Below, piece by piece: positions 1-10,504 of a stretch of DNA of 64,000 nt. Made by a program: the position numbers and the translations under genes. The DNA comes from Cardiocondyla obscurior (taxonomy: Eukaryota; Arthropoda; Insecta; Hymenoptera; Formicidae). The stretch covers positions 4,712,001 through 4,776,000 of the forward strand of contig NC_091880.1 in the NCBI RefSeq assembly GCF_019399895.1. The letters are read 5' to 3'. The stretch's first letter is position 1. The number at the start of each line of letters is the position of its first letter. Under the pieces are notes generated by a model. That model was not told the DNA's origin. It made no database searches and saw only the letters and a program-made list of their open reading frames with translations.

Positions 1-1
1 T

Positions 2-286
2 GCGGTGATGCCTCCGACGATGATGCCTCCGACGATGATGCCTCCGACGATGATGTCTCCGACGATGATGCCGACGATGATGATGCCGACGATGATGGCG
101 CCGATGCCGTCGATGCCATCGACGCCGTCGATGCCATCGACGCCGTCGATGCTGCCCATGCCGCCGATCCAGCCGATACCGGCGATGATGCCAGCCATGA
201 TCCCGCCCGCCCCATATACCCCCCAGCAGCAAACATTGATGTATTCTTATAACCCCCCTCAATATTATTATAATATGCGAATGTAA
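2..286 (+). CDS. 3' end of a Met/Pro-rich repeat protein, cut by window edge
   Basis: An open frame runs from the left edge to a TAA at 284-286. It begins with a pentapeptide repeat MMPPT (nominal 15-bp unit ccgacgatgatgcct), passes through a run of P-S-M-P-S-T units, and ends in a less repetitive tail rich in Pro, Gln and Tyr (about residues 68-93). There is no upstream stop in view, so this is the last exon or part of it. An AATAAA follows closely, as expected for a gene end. The low-complexity tail resembles disordered RNA-binding or cuticle-like proteins in composition only; I do not recognise the gene. It could also be a minisatellite that happens to be open. Confidence 0.45.
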   Translation, partial: AVMPPTMMPPTMMPPTMMSPTMMPTMMMPTMMAPMPSMPSTPSMPSTPSMLPMPPIQPIPAMMPAMIPPAPYTPQQQTLMYSYNPPQYYYNMRM

Positions 287-311
287 ATAATGTAAATAAC
301 AGTAACAATAT

Positions 312-317
312 AATAAA
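312..317 (+). promoter_or_regulatory. Putative polyadenylation signal AATAAA
   Basis: AATAAA lies 26 bases after the TAA of the Met/Pro-rich frame, at a normal distance for an insect 3' UTR. AATAAA is common by chance in this AT-rich sequence. Confidence 0.4.
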
Positions 318-523
318 CGTGTAATTAAAAATAACTAGAAAATGTTTGTATTCTATATAGATCTTCCGTCTTTTTCCTTTCCTTTCGCGAACCTGTTTTG
401 CGTGTGCAAAGAGCAATTATATTTTACACAAATACACCGTTATTAATTAACAAAAGAAAACGATGTATTTGTGTAAAATATAACTGCTCTTTGCACACGC
501 AAAAAAAAAAAAAAGTTTAAAAT

Positions 524-598
524 GTATCCGAAGGGATTTGATCCAGCGATCTTAGAGGAAGCAGATTACCGATCTCGCGTCTTGTCGCTGCGCCACCG
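524..598 (-). other. tRNA-like segment, left arm of foldback
   Basis: On the minus strand this reads TGGCGCAGCGAC (A-box-like) and, about 40 nt later, GGATCAAATCC (B-box-like), with spacing close to a tRNA. It mirrors 995-1071. An acceptor stem is not convincing, so it is a tRNA-derived sequence and not a functional gene. Confidence 0.5.
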
Positions 599-994
599 AT
601 CTTTGTTAACCTACTTACGTTACGGGTACTTATGTCTCAATATAGTATGAACCGACAAGAGGAACAGAAGGAAGAAGAGACGATTTGACGGATGGATGGT
701 TGTAACATCGTTGAAAAAATGTATTTTTAATTAATTTCTTTCATAGTTGTCGGTGGGTACGGGATCATCGCCCACGAAGACGACGTACTCGTCGGCGACG
801 ATCCCGTACCCGCCGGTGACGATCCCATACCCGCCCGCAACTATAATTGAAAATGAACTTAAAAATACATTTTTTCCAACGATGTTACATCCAGCCATCC
901 GTCAATTCGTCTCTTCTTCCTTCTGTTCCTCTTGTCGGTTGATACTGTATTGCGACATAAGTACCCGTAACGTAAGTAGGTTAACAAAAAGATC

Positions 995-1071
995 GGTGTG
1001 GCGCAGCGACTAGACGCGGGATCGGTAATCTCGCCCCGCTAAGATTGCTGGATCGAATCCTGTCGGGTACA
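995..1071 (+). other. tRNA-like segment, right arm of foldback
   Basis: It contains TGGCGCAGCGAC (A-box-like) and GGATCGAATCC, which matches the B-box/T-loop consensus well. The tRNA-like length and box spacing suggest an internal RNA polymerase III promoter, as in tRNA-derived SINEs. The ends do not pair convincingly. Confidence 0.5.
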
Positions 1072-1990
1072 TTTTTAATTTTATTTTTTTTTAATTTTTT
1101 TTGTGTGCAGAGAGCAATTATATTTTACACTAATACATCGTTTTCCTTCGCTAAGTAATAACGGTGTATTTGTGTAAAATATAATTGCTCTTTGCACACG
1201 GCGAAGCAATTTTATACACAATTGAGGAAATTATATTTCTATATCTGTTATGTCAAGTTTTATGTTGGCCGTTATATATATAAATTAATGATAAATATCG
1301 CACACGAAACGAAAGCGCGGTTCGCGACAAAGTAAAAGCGCAGAAAAAGATAGATAGTGACAACCGTTGCTATGGTCCTTCACAAACGTAACGCTATCGT
1401 GCAACGTTTAGTGTACGGACTCCGTATATATTTTTTTACGTTAGTTCAACGCGTGTCACAATTTTTCGAGTGTGTTTGTGTGAACTACACGCGTAAAACA
1501 AATATATACAAGATGAAGGAAAATCGAAGACCAAAATTATTTGGTTGGCGACTGTCTTGCAAGAAGGGATATAGAAAAAGGTAAGAAAAATATTTAAATT
1601 TTTCTATGCAAAATAACAGTTTTTGCAAAAAAAAAAAAAATTAGTTAAAAATATAATAAAGCCAGAATTTACTTACGTATAAATAAATTTTGAAAAGTAA
1701 CATAATAATGTTCATTTTTTTAAATTAAATATTAAGTAACAAAAAATGTGATACTATTCTTTAATCTTTTATGTCACGTTTTACTTTTATTTCAATAATT
1801 ATATTCAAATAAATTTGTAAGTTTTAAAAATATTGTTATAACAATTATTGCAAAAACTGTTATATTGCTATGATAAAATATGTAATACACATAACAGCAG
1901 AAACATGTACTACACATAACATATATTACAAACAGTAAAAATAAGATAGACCCTTTCCAAATAATAACAGAAAAAAATGTATTTCCTATG

Positions 1991-2285
1991 ACGGAACTGA
2001 CTGTACAAGTCTGATGCGTCAAGAGTGATGACAGTAAATGTCAGATGCACCAAACCTGAGAGTACTGACAATTAAAATATAAAATGTATCCTCTTGTTAC
2101 GGAACTGACTGTACAAGTCTGATGCGTCAAAAGTCATGACAGTAAATGTCACATGGACTAAACTTGAGAGTACTGACAATTAAAATATAAAATGTATCCT
2201 CTTGTTACGGAACTGACTGTACAAGTCTGATGCGTCAAGAGTGATGACAGTAAATGTCAGATGCGCCAAACTTGAGAATACTGAA
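1991..2285. repeat. 108-bp tandem repeat, about 2.7 copies, in the intron of Mutator-like copy 1
   Basis: The word ACGGAACTGACTGTACAAG starts at 1991, 2099 and 2207. Copies are over 90 percent alike by eye. Each unit contains ACTGACTGTAC and CTGACAATT. Tandem subterminal repeats are common near the ends of Mutator-like and other DNA transposons, so these may be transposase-binding repeats; that is inference. Confidence 0.75.
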
Positions 2286-2403
2286 GACATAAGTCTGCTG
2301 AGTCAGACAAAAAGAAGAAGAATTATGTCGTTATTAAAAATAAAAAGAAAGTAATGATCTGTTATTATTTGGAATATAGTCTTTATTAATTAATCTTTTA
2401 TAT

Positions 2404-2437
2404 CACATACACACATACATACACACACACACACACT
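2404..2437. repeat. CA/CATA microsatellite
   Basis: A run of cacacatacatac and (ac)n repeats within the intron of the Mutator-like gene. Confidence 0.7.
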
Positions 2438-5272
2438 AAATATCAATAATTATATGTTTTAAAGTTGTCATTCTTAATGTAAATTGTTAATATTTTTCAG
2501 GCGGCAAATATTAATGGCGCTTAAAGAAGAAAATGATGCCACAAAGGGAAGAAATGAATCTATGACTAGTCAATCATCAGTGATATCACTGATGAATGAC
2601 GACATCATAGATTCTGAATTCAACGCCGAAGCTGCAAGTACTACAATAAATTCGTCGCAAAGTGAGGGTAAAGTACAACATTTTGAATATAGTAAAGATG
2701 ACGACAGTCATTTAACCATTGAAAAAGGCCTGGATGTAAATAAAATCCAAGAACATGAGCCTGATGGTAATTATATTATAAATATGTCCCATTTTCTTAA
2801 AGAAATGCACAGGACATTTGATAAGCATGCGCATGGAATAGAGTGCCTGTTTAAAGACTGGTTGCTCATAAATTCTCATCGCTTTGGCTTATTGACTGAA
2901 TTTATATTTCAATGTCAGATGTGTAACTACAAAGCAAGCATCTGGTCTGAACCAAAAAATTCAGACAAATTAAATATTAATACAGCTACAGTAGCTGGGA
3001 GTATTACTGCTGGAATAGGCTATGCTCAGTTGCAAGAACTGCAAGCAGCTCAAAATATTTCCAGCATGTCGGAACCAACCTACATAAAGTATAGGGAGAA
3101 CTTGGTCGATGATTTTACAGAAACAGCTATGAAAAATATGAGACAAGCTGGCGAAGTTGAAAAGCAATTAGCTATTGAAAGAAACGACTTAGTAAACGGT
3201 ATCCCATACATAACCGTTGTAGCAGACGGTAGCTGGATGAAGAGATCGTATGGCAATAAATATAATTCTCTTTCCGGCGTTGGAGCTATAATTGGTTATC
3301 ACACGAGAAAAGTTCTGTTTGTCGGTGTGCGAAATAAATATTGCGCAATATGCGATATGGCTAAGCGTAAAGATACACACGCAAAAGCCCACAAATGTTA
3401 TAAAAATTTTGATCGAAACAGAAGCTCTACTAGCATGGAGAGCGATGCAATTGCGGAAGGATTTAATTGTAGTTTACAAATGCATGGTTTGATATATAAA
3501 ACTGTTATTGCGGATGGTGACAGCAGTGTATATCAAACTATTCTTGATAACGCACCTTACCGTAAAGAAATGGTGACAGTTAAAAAAATAGAATGTGTTA
3601 ATCACTTGCTACGTAATTTATGCAAGAAATTAAAGACTGTAGCAGAAATAACTCAGCCAAAAGAGCGAAGACAGCGTGGTTTTGTACAAGTTCGAAATAT
3701 TGTAAAAACCAATATTTTAAACATTCGAAGAGAAATAGAAAGCCTAGCAACATTACGGCGAAAAGAATGTAAACCTCAGCATTGCAAGGCTATGGAATTA
3801 CAGAAGGATATACTGAACATTCCAAGCCATATTTTTGGCGAACACAAGCGATGTGAGGCACTTAGCCGAGTGTGCAAAAGGAATAAAATGGAAAAAAATT
3901 ACGTACCATATTTAAAAGTATATGGTTTGTATCATAAAATAGAAAGTGCTATTATATATATAAGCGGGTATTCCGACAGTTTATTGTTGAACTGCACCAA
4001 CAATCCTGCGGAATCATTTAATTCCATTATCTGCAAAGAGATTGGTGGTAAACGCATTAATTTCGGAAAAAGAGGCTCATATAATGCAAGAATTGCGGGA
4101 GCAGTTGTGCAGTTTAACACACAACAAGTGTTGACCGAACTATATCGAAATAAATGTGACAATGTTCCGCCTATTATTGAAAATATGGAAAAACAACGTA
4201 AAATAAAAATTGCAAAAAATAGAGAATATCGTCAAACTGAGGGAAGAGTAAAAAAAACCGAAAAAGAGCAAGGTACTGATGGTGCTTATGGTCCCCAATC
4301 GCAGAAACCAGACCTCCCTTATGATGTTTTCGAACAACTTCGTCTGCATCATATTGAAGAGTTGTTCGAAAACGCTAAAAAGTGGAAAAAAATAGAAAGT
4401 GAAACCAGGAGTCAAAGTAAATCTGAATTATGGTTATCACTCAGACGGAAAATGTTAACGGCGTCTAATTTTGGAACTGTCTGTCGCATGAGACCGATAA
4501 CGTCTTGCGCAGGAACAGTCAAAACCATATTATACCCTTCATTTCTTGACAGCGAAGCCGTGAAATATGGTCTTGCCATGGAGGAAGAAGCGAGAAAAGA
4601 ATTGTCAATAAATCTGAATAAAGAGGTGAAACCTTGCGGATTATTTATTGATACGGAAAATCCATGCTTAGGTGCCTCTCCGGATGGCCTGATTGATGAT
4701 AATGGTATCGTTGAAATCAAATGTCCGTTATCGGCTGAAAGTTTAACAGCAGAATCAGCCATAGAAACATTACCTGCCCTAAAGGGTGTATTTGATAGAA
4801 AAAATCGAAATGAATTAAACCAAAACCATCGATTCTTTTATCAAATTCAAGGACAATTAAATATAACGCAACGAAAATATTGCGTTTTTACTGTATGGAC
4901 GCCAAAAAGCATGAAAATAACATATGTTAACAGAGATCTTGATTTTTGGAAAAACAAAATGCTTCCTTACTTTGTAACACGGTAATTTCCGGTCCGGAGA
5001 GCTCGTCGGAGGCCAGGGTACGAGTATAAAGAAAACCGAGACTTAGGTTAATCGAAAATAAAGAATTTATTAATGTAAGAACGAAAGAATATTTAGTTGA
5101 AATCATACACTTAATCTACTAAAAGAAAGATATTTACAGAAATGAACTTAAGAATAAACTGTCACGAAAACGGCTCTCTGCCGTGAGCTGGATTCCCAGA
5201 GATTGTTAGTGCGGGTCGCTTTCGGTCTTATCCTAGGTAACAGACCGCGTCGGTTATACAGGACTCCGTGGA

Positions 5273-5475
5273 TTACAGGGCGGGCCGCTCGGGCCGTGTC
5301 GGGCGCACGGGCTTCGCGTTCGCGAGTCGGCGGCGCGGATTACAAACCAGGCCGTGAGGGCCGTGTCGGACGCACAGGTTTCGCGTTCGCGAGTCGGCGG
5401 CGCGGATTACAAACCAGGCCGTGAGGGCCGTGTCGGACGCACAGGTTTCGCGTTCGCGAGTCGGCGGCGCCGCGA
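5273..5475. repeat. 67-bp GC-rich tandem repeat, about 3 copies, within the solo LTR
   Basis: The words GGCCGTGTCGG and TTCGCGTTCGCGAGTCGG recur at 67-bp spacing; TACAAACC is at 5341 and 5408. The first copy is more diverged. Confidence 0.75.
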
Positions 5476-5527
5476 CTTAATTCGATCGTGCGTCGGAATA
5501 CCCGGGCCGTGTTGACGCGGGGATGCG

Positions 5528-5840
5528 AGGGAGAGTCGGGAGCGCCCGAGTCTCGGAGATGTCGGTGTCGAGGATGGCCGGGAGCGCCCGGTCAAAGGAA
5601 GGCTCGGGAGCGCCCGAGTCTCGGAGATGTCAGTGTCGAGGACGGCCGGGAGCGCCCGGTCGAAGGAAGGCTCGGGAGCGCCCGAGTCTCGGAGATGTCG
5701 GTGTCGAGGATGGCCGGGAGCGCCCGGTCAAAGGAAGGCTCGGGAGCGCCCGAGTCTCGGAGATACCGGTGTCGGGGACGGCCGGGAGCGCCCGGTCGAA
5801 GGAAGGCTCGGGAGCGCCCGAGTCGTCAAGAGCGAAGTCG
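5528..5840. repeat. 68-bp GC-rich tandem repeat, about 4.5 copies, within the solo LTR
   Basis: The word CGAGTCTCGGAGAT recurs at 5547, 5615, 5683 and 5751, with a truncated copy from 5819. Each unit alternates GGGAGCGCCCG palindromic words. The repeats keep several frames open for over 100 codons; I regard those frames as repeat artefacts. Confidence 0.8.
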
Positions 5841-7103
5841 GTTTCAGAGGCCGGGTGAGCCCGGTCGAGGAAGTCTTGGGAGCGCCCAAGACCTGGAGGA
5901 TCGGATGCTGGGGTGCTTCCCAGCGCGGAATAAGGTGCCTCGTCTGCGCTCGAGGCGGCTTATATACCCGTGTGCCCGGGAGTGGGGGCCCCTACTCCCG
6001 AACGGTCGGGTGGCGGTGCGCGGTGTGGGCGGTTGGGCGGCCCATGTTGATTGTTGCGAAGGGTCCGCGCTACTCGCCGCGGGCGGCTGGTCGGCCCGTG
6101 TTTAATTTAATTTAATTATGGACGGGACCGCGCGATTACTGGGGCGAACGGTGGTGGTCGCGGCGCGGGGTCTGAAGTGTTCGTCGTGGCTTTCAGCCAC
6201 AACTTAAAAAAATTTTATTATGACTGTATGCTACCGGAAATCTTAGACAGTCGTTATAACAGACATATGCCTATTAGAGATCCGGAATATATAATAGAAG
6301 CGAAAAAAAAAGTGACTAAAGACAGTAATCGCAAAAGCATTAGAAAACATGCAGAAGCACTTACAAATACGGAAAATGACGATAAAGAAACTTTATCGTG
6401 TTTAAAAGCAGACATTGCTTCTAATACGATTAATTTAAGTATAGAGCAAGATGATGAATGTACATATATTGGTACAATGTCTAAACAAATTATATCTGAC
6501 AAGGATAAAACAAGACGTAAAATAAATTTAGACAAAATTGTAATTCCTGCTTCTGTAGTAAGAAAGAACGTCTTGTCCAACAACATGTTAAACGATGAAT
6601 CGTTAGATTCATTTCTACGTGTTGTGAGAGAAAGCTCTGACTTTGAGACTCAAAGTGTGCAATATCAGTCGTATTCCGATATTATTGAAGCTAGTCAGAG
6701 CAACAAAAGCACACAAATTATTGGTGGAAAAAGTGGTTGTCCTGAATTGTACAATGAATTCGAAGAAATAATGCACTGGCGATGCATATTTTTTAATGGC
6801 ACAAAAATTCATGTTTATGATAGTATGCCTAACGGTACATATGACACTTTGTCTGGAAAAGAAAAAAATTATATACAATTACGGTATCCTACAATCAGAC
6901 AATGTGATATTATTTTTGAAAAAGTAACTACACAACCTGATGGTGAAAGTTGTGGTATATATGCAGCAGCCTTCGCTGCAACTGTTGCCCTTGGAAATAA
7001 TCCTTGCAATATAAAATATTCCAATAACGTATGGATAATGAGACAACATTTTATGAAAATAATAGAAGAAAATAAATTATTGCATTTTCCCAAAACGAAT
7101 TAA

Positions 7104-7880
7104 ATAAAATGTCTCAATAAATAAAACAGACACAATAATTGCACTAAAAATCAGAAGCGTGTGTTACAATTATTCTTTACTTGTCTGTAAAATATTAGTA
7201 TGTTAAAAAAATTAGTGTAACGCTTGAAGAAAGATGAAGGGATGAGAATGATAAGAGTCTGCATTATGATAGCAGAGTTTTTTATTTCTTTTCCTGCTAC
7301 TTTTAGTTCTTGGCAAAAACGCATAATGCAGCGGTCATCTAATCGATCTGTTACATGAATCAAATGCATTGGCTTCGCATATTATAGCTGTATGTAATTT
7401 GATCAATTCTTCTACAGTATTTCTATTCGCGTTGCAACTACGCATATGTTTTATCGCGGACAGGAACTATCGCATACTTGTGTCGACGTCGTCAGTTCGA
7501 GAATTATCATTTTTCGATGTGATGTCGACGCGAACATTATTTTCGAGTCAGTGAACGTTGAGTATACGCGTAAAAGTGTTAAGTGCGTGTTTGACATATT
7601 GCGACTCGATTTACTCGTTGTCCGTTCGCAAGCTCCCGGTGTCCGCCGAATCCGTCGACGGGAGTCGGAAGCCACAACGTGACGCTCTGATTTCTCTCGC
7701 GTTTGCATTGTCGCCGGTTCTTTTCCCGAGGTCAAATACGATTCGAGTGAAGACCCGTCGGAAGAAAAATAGTGCAACGAATATCGGAAGTGCGAGGGTT
7801 ATGTTGCTGTCAAAACGCACGAAGCTTCCGAAGTGATGTTCGCCGCAATCATTATTTTCGAGTCAGTGAATGTAACAAGA
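7104..7880. other. Unassigned stretch with a separated 22-bp direct repeat
   Basis: No gene is supported. The sequence cattattttcgagtcagtga occurs at 7536-7555 and again at about 7851-7870, some 315 bp apart. The stretch ttttcgag...acgcgtaaaa at 7540-7574 resembles exon 1 of the Mutator-like gene near 1463-1498. It could therefore be a second, diverged 5' end of that element. Frames of 70-110 codons here overlap on both strands and look fortuitous. Confidence 0.4.
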
Positions 7881-8579
7881 ATCAGAAGCATCTAGTACGA
7901 TGGTACTGATTGTAAGAAAAATCAGAGGCATCTAGTATGATGGTACTGATTGTAAGAAAAATCAGAGGCATCTAGTATGATGGTACTGATTATAATAAGA
8001 ATCAGAAGCATCTATTTAGATGGTACTGATTATAATAAGAATCAGAGGCATCTAGTATGATGGTACTGATTATAATAAGAATCAGAAGCATCTATTTAGA
8101 TGGTACTGATTGTAAGAAAAATCAGAGGCATCTAGTATGATGGTACTGATTATAATAAGAATCAGAAGCATCTATTTAGATGGTACTGATTGTAAGAAAA
8201 ATCAGAGGCATTTAGTATGATGATACTGATTATAATAAGAATCAGAAGCATCTATTTAGATGGTACTGATTATAATAAGAATCAGAGGCATCTAGTATGA
8301 TGGTACTGATTATAATAAGAATCAGAAGCATCTATTTAGATGGTACTGATTGTAAGAAAAATCAGAGGCATCTAGTATGATGGTACTGATTGTAAGAAAA
8401 ATCAGAGGCATTTAGTATGATGATACTGATTATAATAAGAATCAGAAGCATCTATTTAGATGGTACTGATTGTAAGAAAAATCAGTGGCATTTAGCATGA
8501 TGGTACTGATTATAATAAGAATCAGAGGCATTTAGTATGATGGTACTGATTCTAACAAGAATCAGAAGCATTTAATGCT
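7881..8579. repeat. 40-bp minisatellite, 17 full units plus a partial
   Basis: Units start at 7881 and then exactly every 40 bp. The left half is either atcagaggcatctagtatga or atcagaagcatctatttaga. The right half is tggtactgat followed by either tgtaagaaaa or tataataaga. The half-variants occur in mixed combinations. ACTGAT near the end of one unit is the partial complement of ATCAG at the start of the next, giving small dyads at each junction. It sits between the Mutator-like element and an LTR fragment. Confidence 0.95.
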
Positions 8580-8734
8580 TTATACGCTTGTACATCTATG
8601 TATGTACGTATGCATAATATGCGGTAATAATATAATTACAAATATCGATATTACCGACTTTGTCGATAATATCGACATTTGTAATTTCTTTATTACCATC
8701 CCCGTTTGAGTTCGCCATCCACTTTAGGATCCCC

Positions 8735-8989
8735 TTAAGTCACACCGGCCCCATCCCTGATAACAGGTGATTTTTCTATCACCTTATCAAAATAAGCGGC
8801 CACCGATCACGCAGCTTAAATAAGACGTCATATTGTCTCTCGAGACATTGACTCTTATCGTAGCTTTAGGTGTGAACGGTATCTCGAGTACACTATTTGT
8901 TGTGTATCTTGAGATTTTAAGATCAAGTTACCCAAACCTGCCTCATCCTTTTCTTCCTATCTTAAACCTTCAGCGGCCTGGACGTAACA
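8735..8989 (-). mobile_element. LTR terminal fragment, same family as the solo LTR at 51301-52624
   Basis: Read on the minus strand it begins TGTTACGTCCAGGCCG and matches the first 250 bp of the LTR at 51301 closely, up to GGGATGGGGCCGGTG. Homology then stops, so the rest was deleted or never inserted. No duplication could be found because one end is missing. Confidence 0.8.
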
Positions 8990-9384
8990 ATATAGAAGGC
9001 CAAGTAAATATTGATATAAATAATTATGATTATCGAAATATGCCTATGACCGAAGAAAATGTATTTGTTTATATTTGTGGTTATTTATTACAATGCATTT
9101 TAAAAAAACATTCTTGTCATACATGTACAACATTAAAAAAAAAAGACAATTTAAATAATTATGTATATACATATTTTAAAGCGTATAAAAATGAAGAAAA
9201 TATGTATGGAAATTTATATGTGCCAAGTGAAATTTATGTTAACTATGTGAAAGAGTTGCATTTAAAATTCTTTGAAAATATTAATATTTTAACAGAAAAA
9301 AATGTTGTACAAAAGTTTTTACAAATTTTAAATTCTGTTGATTTTTTAAATTTATGTACAGATTTCCAAAAATATATTTATTAA
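8990..9384 (+). pseudogene. P-element/THAP9-like transposase C-terminal fragment
   Basis: The frame after the LTR edge encodes about 130 residues with the block YICGYLLQCILKKHSCHTC, followed by lysine-rich sequence and a run of hydrophobic helices, ending at TAA 9382-9384. This block resembles the C-terminal region of P-element and THAP9-type transposases (typically GY..RK..K...C..C). The N-terminal THAP domain and catalytic core are absent. The frame happens to stay open upstream through the LTR fragment, so an annotated ATG at 8833 would be chimeric. Assignment rests on one motif. Confidence 0.5.
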
Positions 9385-9649
9385 AATTATTTATTAGGAT
9401 AAGAATCTATTATATGTTAAAATTTGTTAACAAAGATTTTAAAAACAAAAAAGGTGGGATCAGAAAAATCACTATATTGAGTCATGTATAATAAATGTGG
9501 TGTTCTAAACTTTTAATAACTTTTTATTTAACCAGTACTTAATATTAAAATTAATTTTTTTTACACAAAATATACACATATATACACATCCATGTTTATC
9601 TATCATTTTATTAATTTTTTTTTATTTATTTTAAGAATTGCTGTGAGTC

Positions 9650-9789
9650 TCGGTCTACAATGAGCGAAGTAAGATTTAAGCCTTAAGAAAGTGACCAATT
9701 GTATCAAAATTTTAAGAAAATAATGTAATGTTTGGTTTATTTCTTACGGCTTAAAGCTTAAATTCTCTTAAATCAAGGTTGTAGACCGA
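9650..9789. mobile_element. 140-bp foldback MITE with TCGGTCTACAA termini
   Basis: It starts TCGGTCTACAA and ends TTGTAGACCGA. The arms continue imperfectly inward through TTTAAGCCTTAAGAAA and TTTCTTACGGCTTAAAGC. No coding capacity. A related half (aatgagtgaagtaaaatttt) occurs near 9856. A target duplication is not obvious. From 9790 to 10161 I see only AT-rich sequence. Confidence 0.65.
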
Positions 9790-10161
9790 CCATGAAGACA
9801 ATTATAGAAAAAATTACAATCATGTCATGTCCATTTATTAAAAAACATTAATCCCAATGAGTGAAGTAAAATTTTTTATTCTTAAGGAATAAGATGTTAC
9901 ATTATTATTCAATTCTTAATATTAATCATGTAGAATAATGTGTAAAATATTAACAAAACGTTTAAAACAATTTAAATTCAAATATCAATTTCAATTTGTT
10001 AAACTGGCATTTAATAAAAATATTTTATCGTAAAAAATTTGTAAATAAACATCGAATTTTATAATAAAAATAACACATTTATTTATTTTTATTTATTATT
10101 TATAAATTAACAATAATTATATATGATTATCCTTTTACAAATTTATCTTAAGGGTGAACAG

Positions 10162-10440
10162 TGTAGCGACTCACCTCTTACTATTGGAGAACGGCAACTA
10201 CCAATCACCGACGACAGCCAACATCTTCACACGAATAGTACATTTAAATAATAAGATATTGGTTACACATTTTATTGCGAATCATACAACGCACAATTAA
10301 CCAGTCGTCACTTAGCATTGTCCGGGCACACACGTATATATATATTCATTGTATTAAATATATTAAATATATTATATATCCATTAAAATTGTAAACGGCC
10401 GTAATCATTTGTGGGACCTCTAACTACACCAGCTTCTACA
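10162..10440 (+). repeat. 5' LTR of element A (279 bp)
   Basis: Starts TGTAGCGACTC and ends GCTTCTACA. It differs from the 3' LTR at only a handful of positions once the MITE is ignored, so the insertion is fairly young. Confidence 0.9.
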
Positions 10441-10444
10441 AAAT

Positions 10445-10462
10445 TGGTGACCCCGACGTGAT
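10445..10462 (+). promoter_or_regulatory. Primer binding site, tRNA-Trp type
   Basis: TGGTGACCCCGACGTGAT begins 4 bases after the LTR. It is complementary to the 3' end of animal tRNA-Trp as I recall it (ending CACGTCGGGGTCA plus CCA). Confidence 0.8.
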
Positions 10463-10504
10463 TTCAAACCGTCAACGGCTAGTTATACCAGAAAAAGAAA
10501 ACGC

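Larger units (their letters stand above)
400..1200. mobile_element. 800-bp foldback element with a hairpin at each end and tRNA-like arms
   Basis: The two halves are inverted copies of each other around a centre near 790. Each outer end is itself a hairpin of about 100 bp (400-500 and 1103-1200) built on GTGTGCAAAGAGC and its complement. Inside each hairpin lies a tRNA-like stretch, then a shared arm, ending in a GC-rich centre with repeated GACGATCCCGTACCC-like words. No transposase is encoded. The structure fits a non-autonomous foldback element or two head-to-head copies of a tRNA-derived element. I saw no clear target-site duplication. Confidence 0.75.
4973..6201 (+). mobile_element. Solo LTR (1229 bp) inside Mutator-like copy 1, TSD ACTT
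   Basis: It starts TGTAACACGG and ends CAGCCACA. It is flanked by ACTT at 4969-4972 and 6202-6205, a 4-bp duplication typical of Gypsy integrases. Removing it with one ACTT restores the transposase frame, which matches copy 2 across the junction. It is GC-rich (most of 5200-6180), unlike the AT-rich host gene. It contains two tandem arrays. There are no internal retroelement genes, so this is the product of LTR-LTR recombination. Confidence 0.85.
1372..7103 (+). pseudogene. Mutator-like element copy 1: transposase-YqaJ nuclease-Ulp1 protease fusion, split by a solo LTR
   Basis: Two exons are proposed. Exon 1 (1372 or 1513 to 1580) ends at the donor AAAAAG|GTAAGA. Exon 2 starts at 2501 after TATTTTTCAG, and the frame is kept across the junction. 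Exon 2 holds, in order: a Mutator-type transposase core with D in ADGSW (3224-3226), D in ADGDSS (3513-3521) and E in NPAESF (4011-4013); then a YqaJ-like nuclease with WLSLRRKMLTASNFG, SPDG (4676-4687) and VEIKCP (4710-4727). A solo LTR (4973-6201) interrupts the frame, which resumes exactly at 6202. It then continues into a C48/Ulp1-like protease with H (6774), D (6819), Q (6933) and C (6951) of QPDGESCG. The stop is at 7101-7103. Apart from the LTR I see no stop or frameshift. As it stands, translation ends a few codons into the LTR, giving transposase plus nuclease only. Ulp1-type domains are known in some plant Mutator elements; the triple fusion here is my reading. Confidence 0.8.

Noticed and set aside
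995..1071. Functional tRNA gene
   Set aside because: A- and B-boxes are present, but the acceptor and other stems do not pair well and the sequence is part of a foldback repeat.
5488..6115. Open frames of 110-205 codons inside the solo LTR at 4973
   Set aside because: Three overlapping frames are open because of the 68-bp GC-rich repeat. They have no family resemblance.
7881..8579. CRISPR-like array of regular 40-bp units
   Set aside because: The whole unit repeats with no unique spacers, and the context is eukaryotic. It is a minisatellite.
8721..8833. Start of a host gene before the ATG at 8833
   Set aside because: This is antisense LTR sequence shared with 51301-51560.
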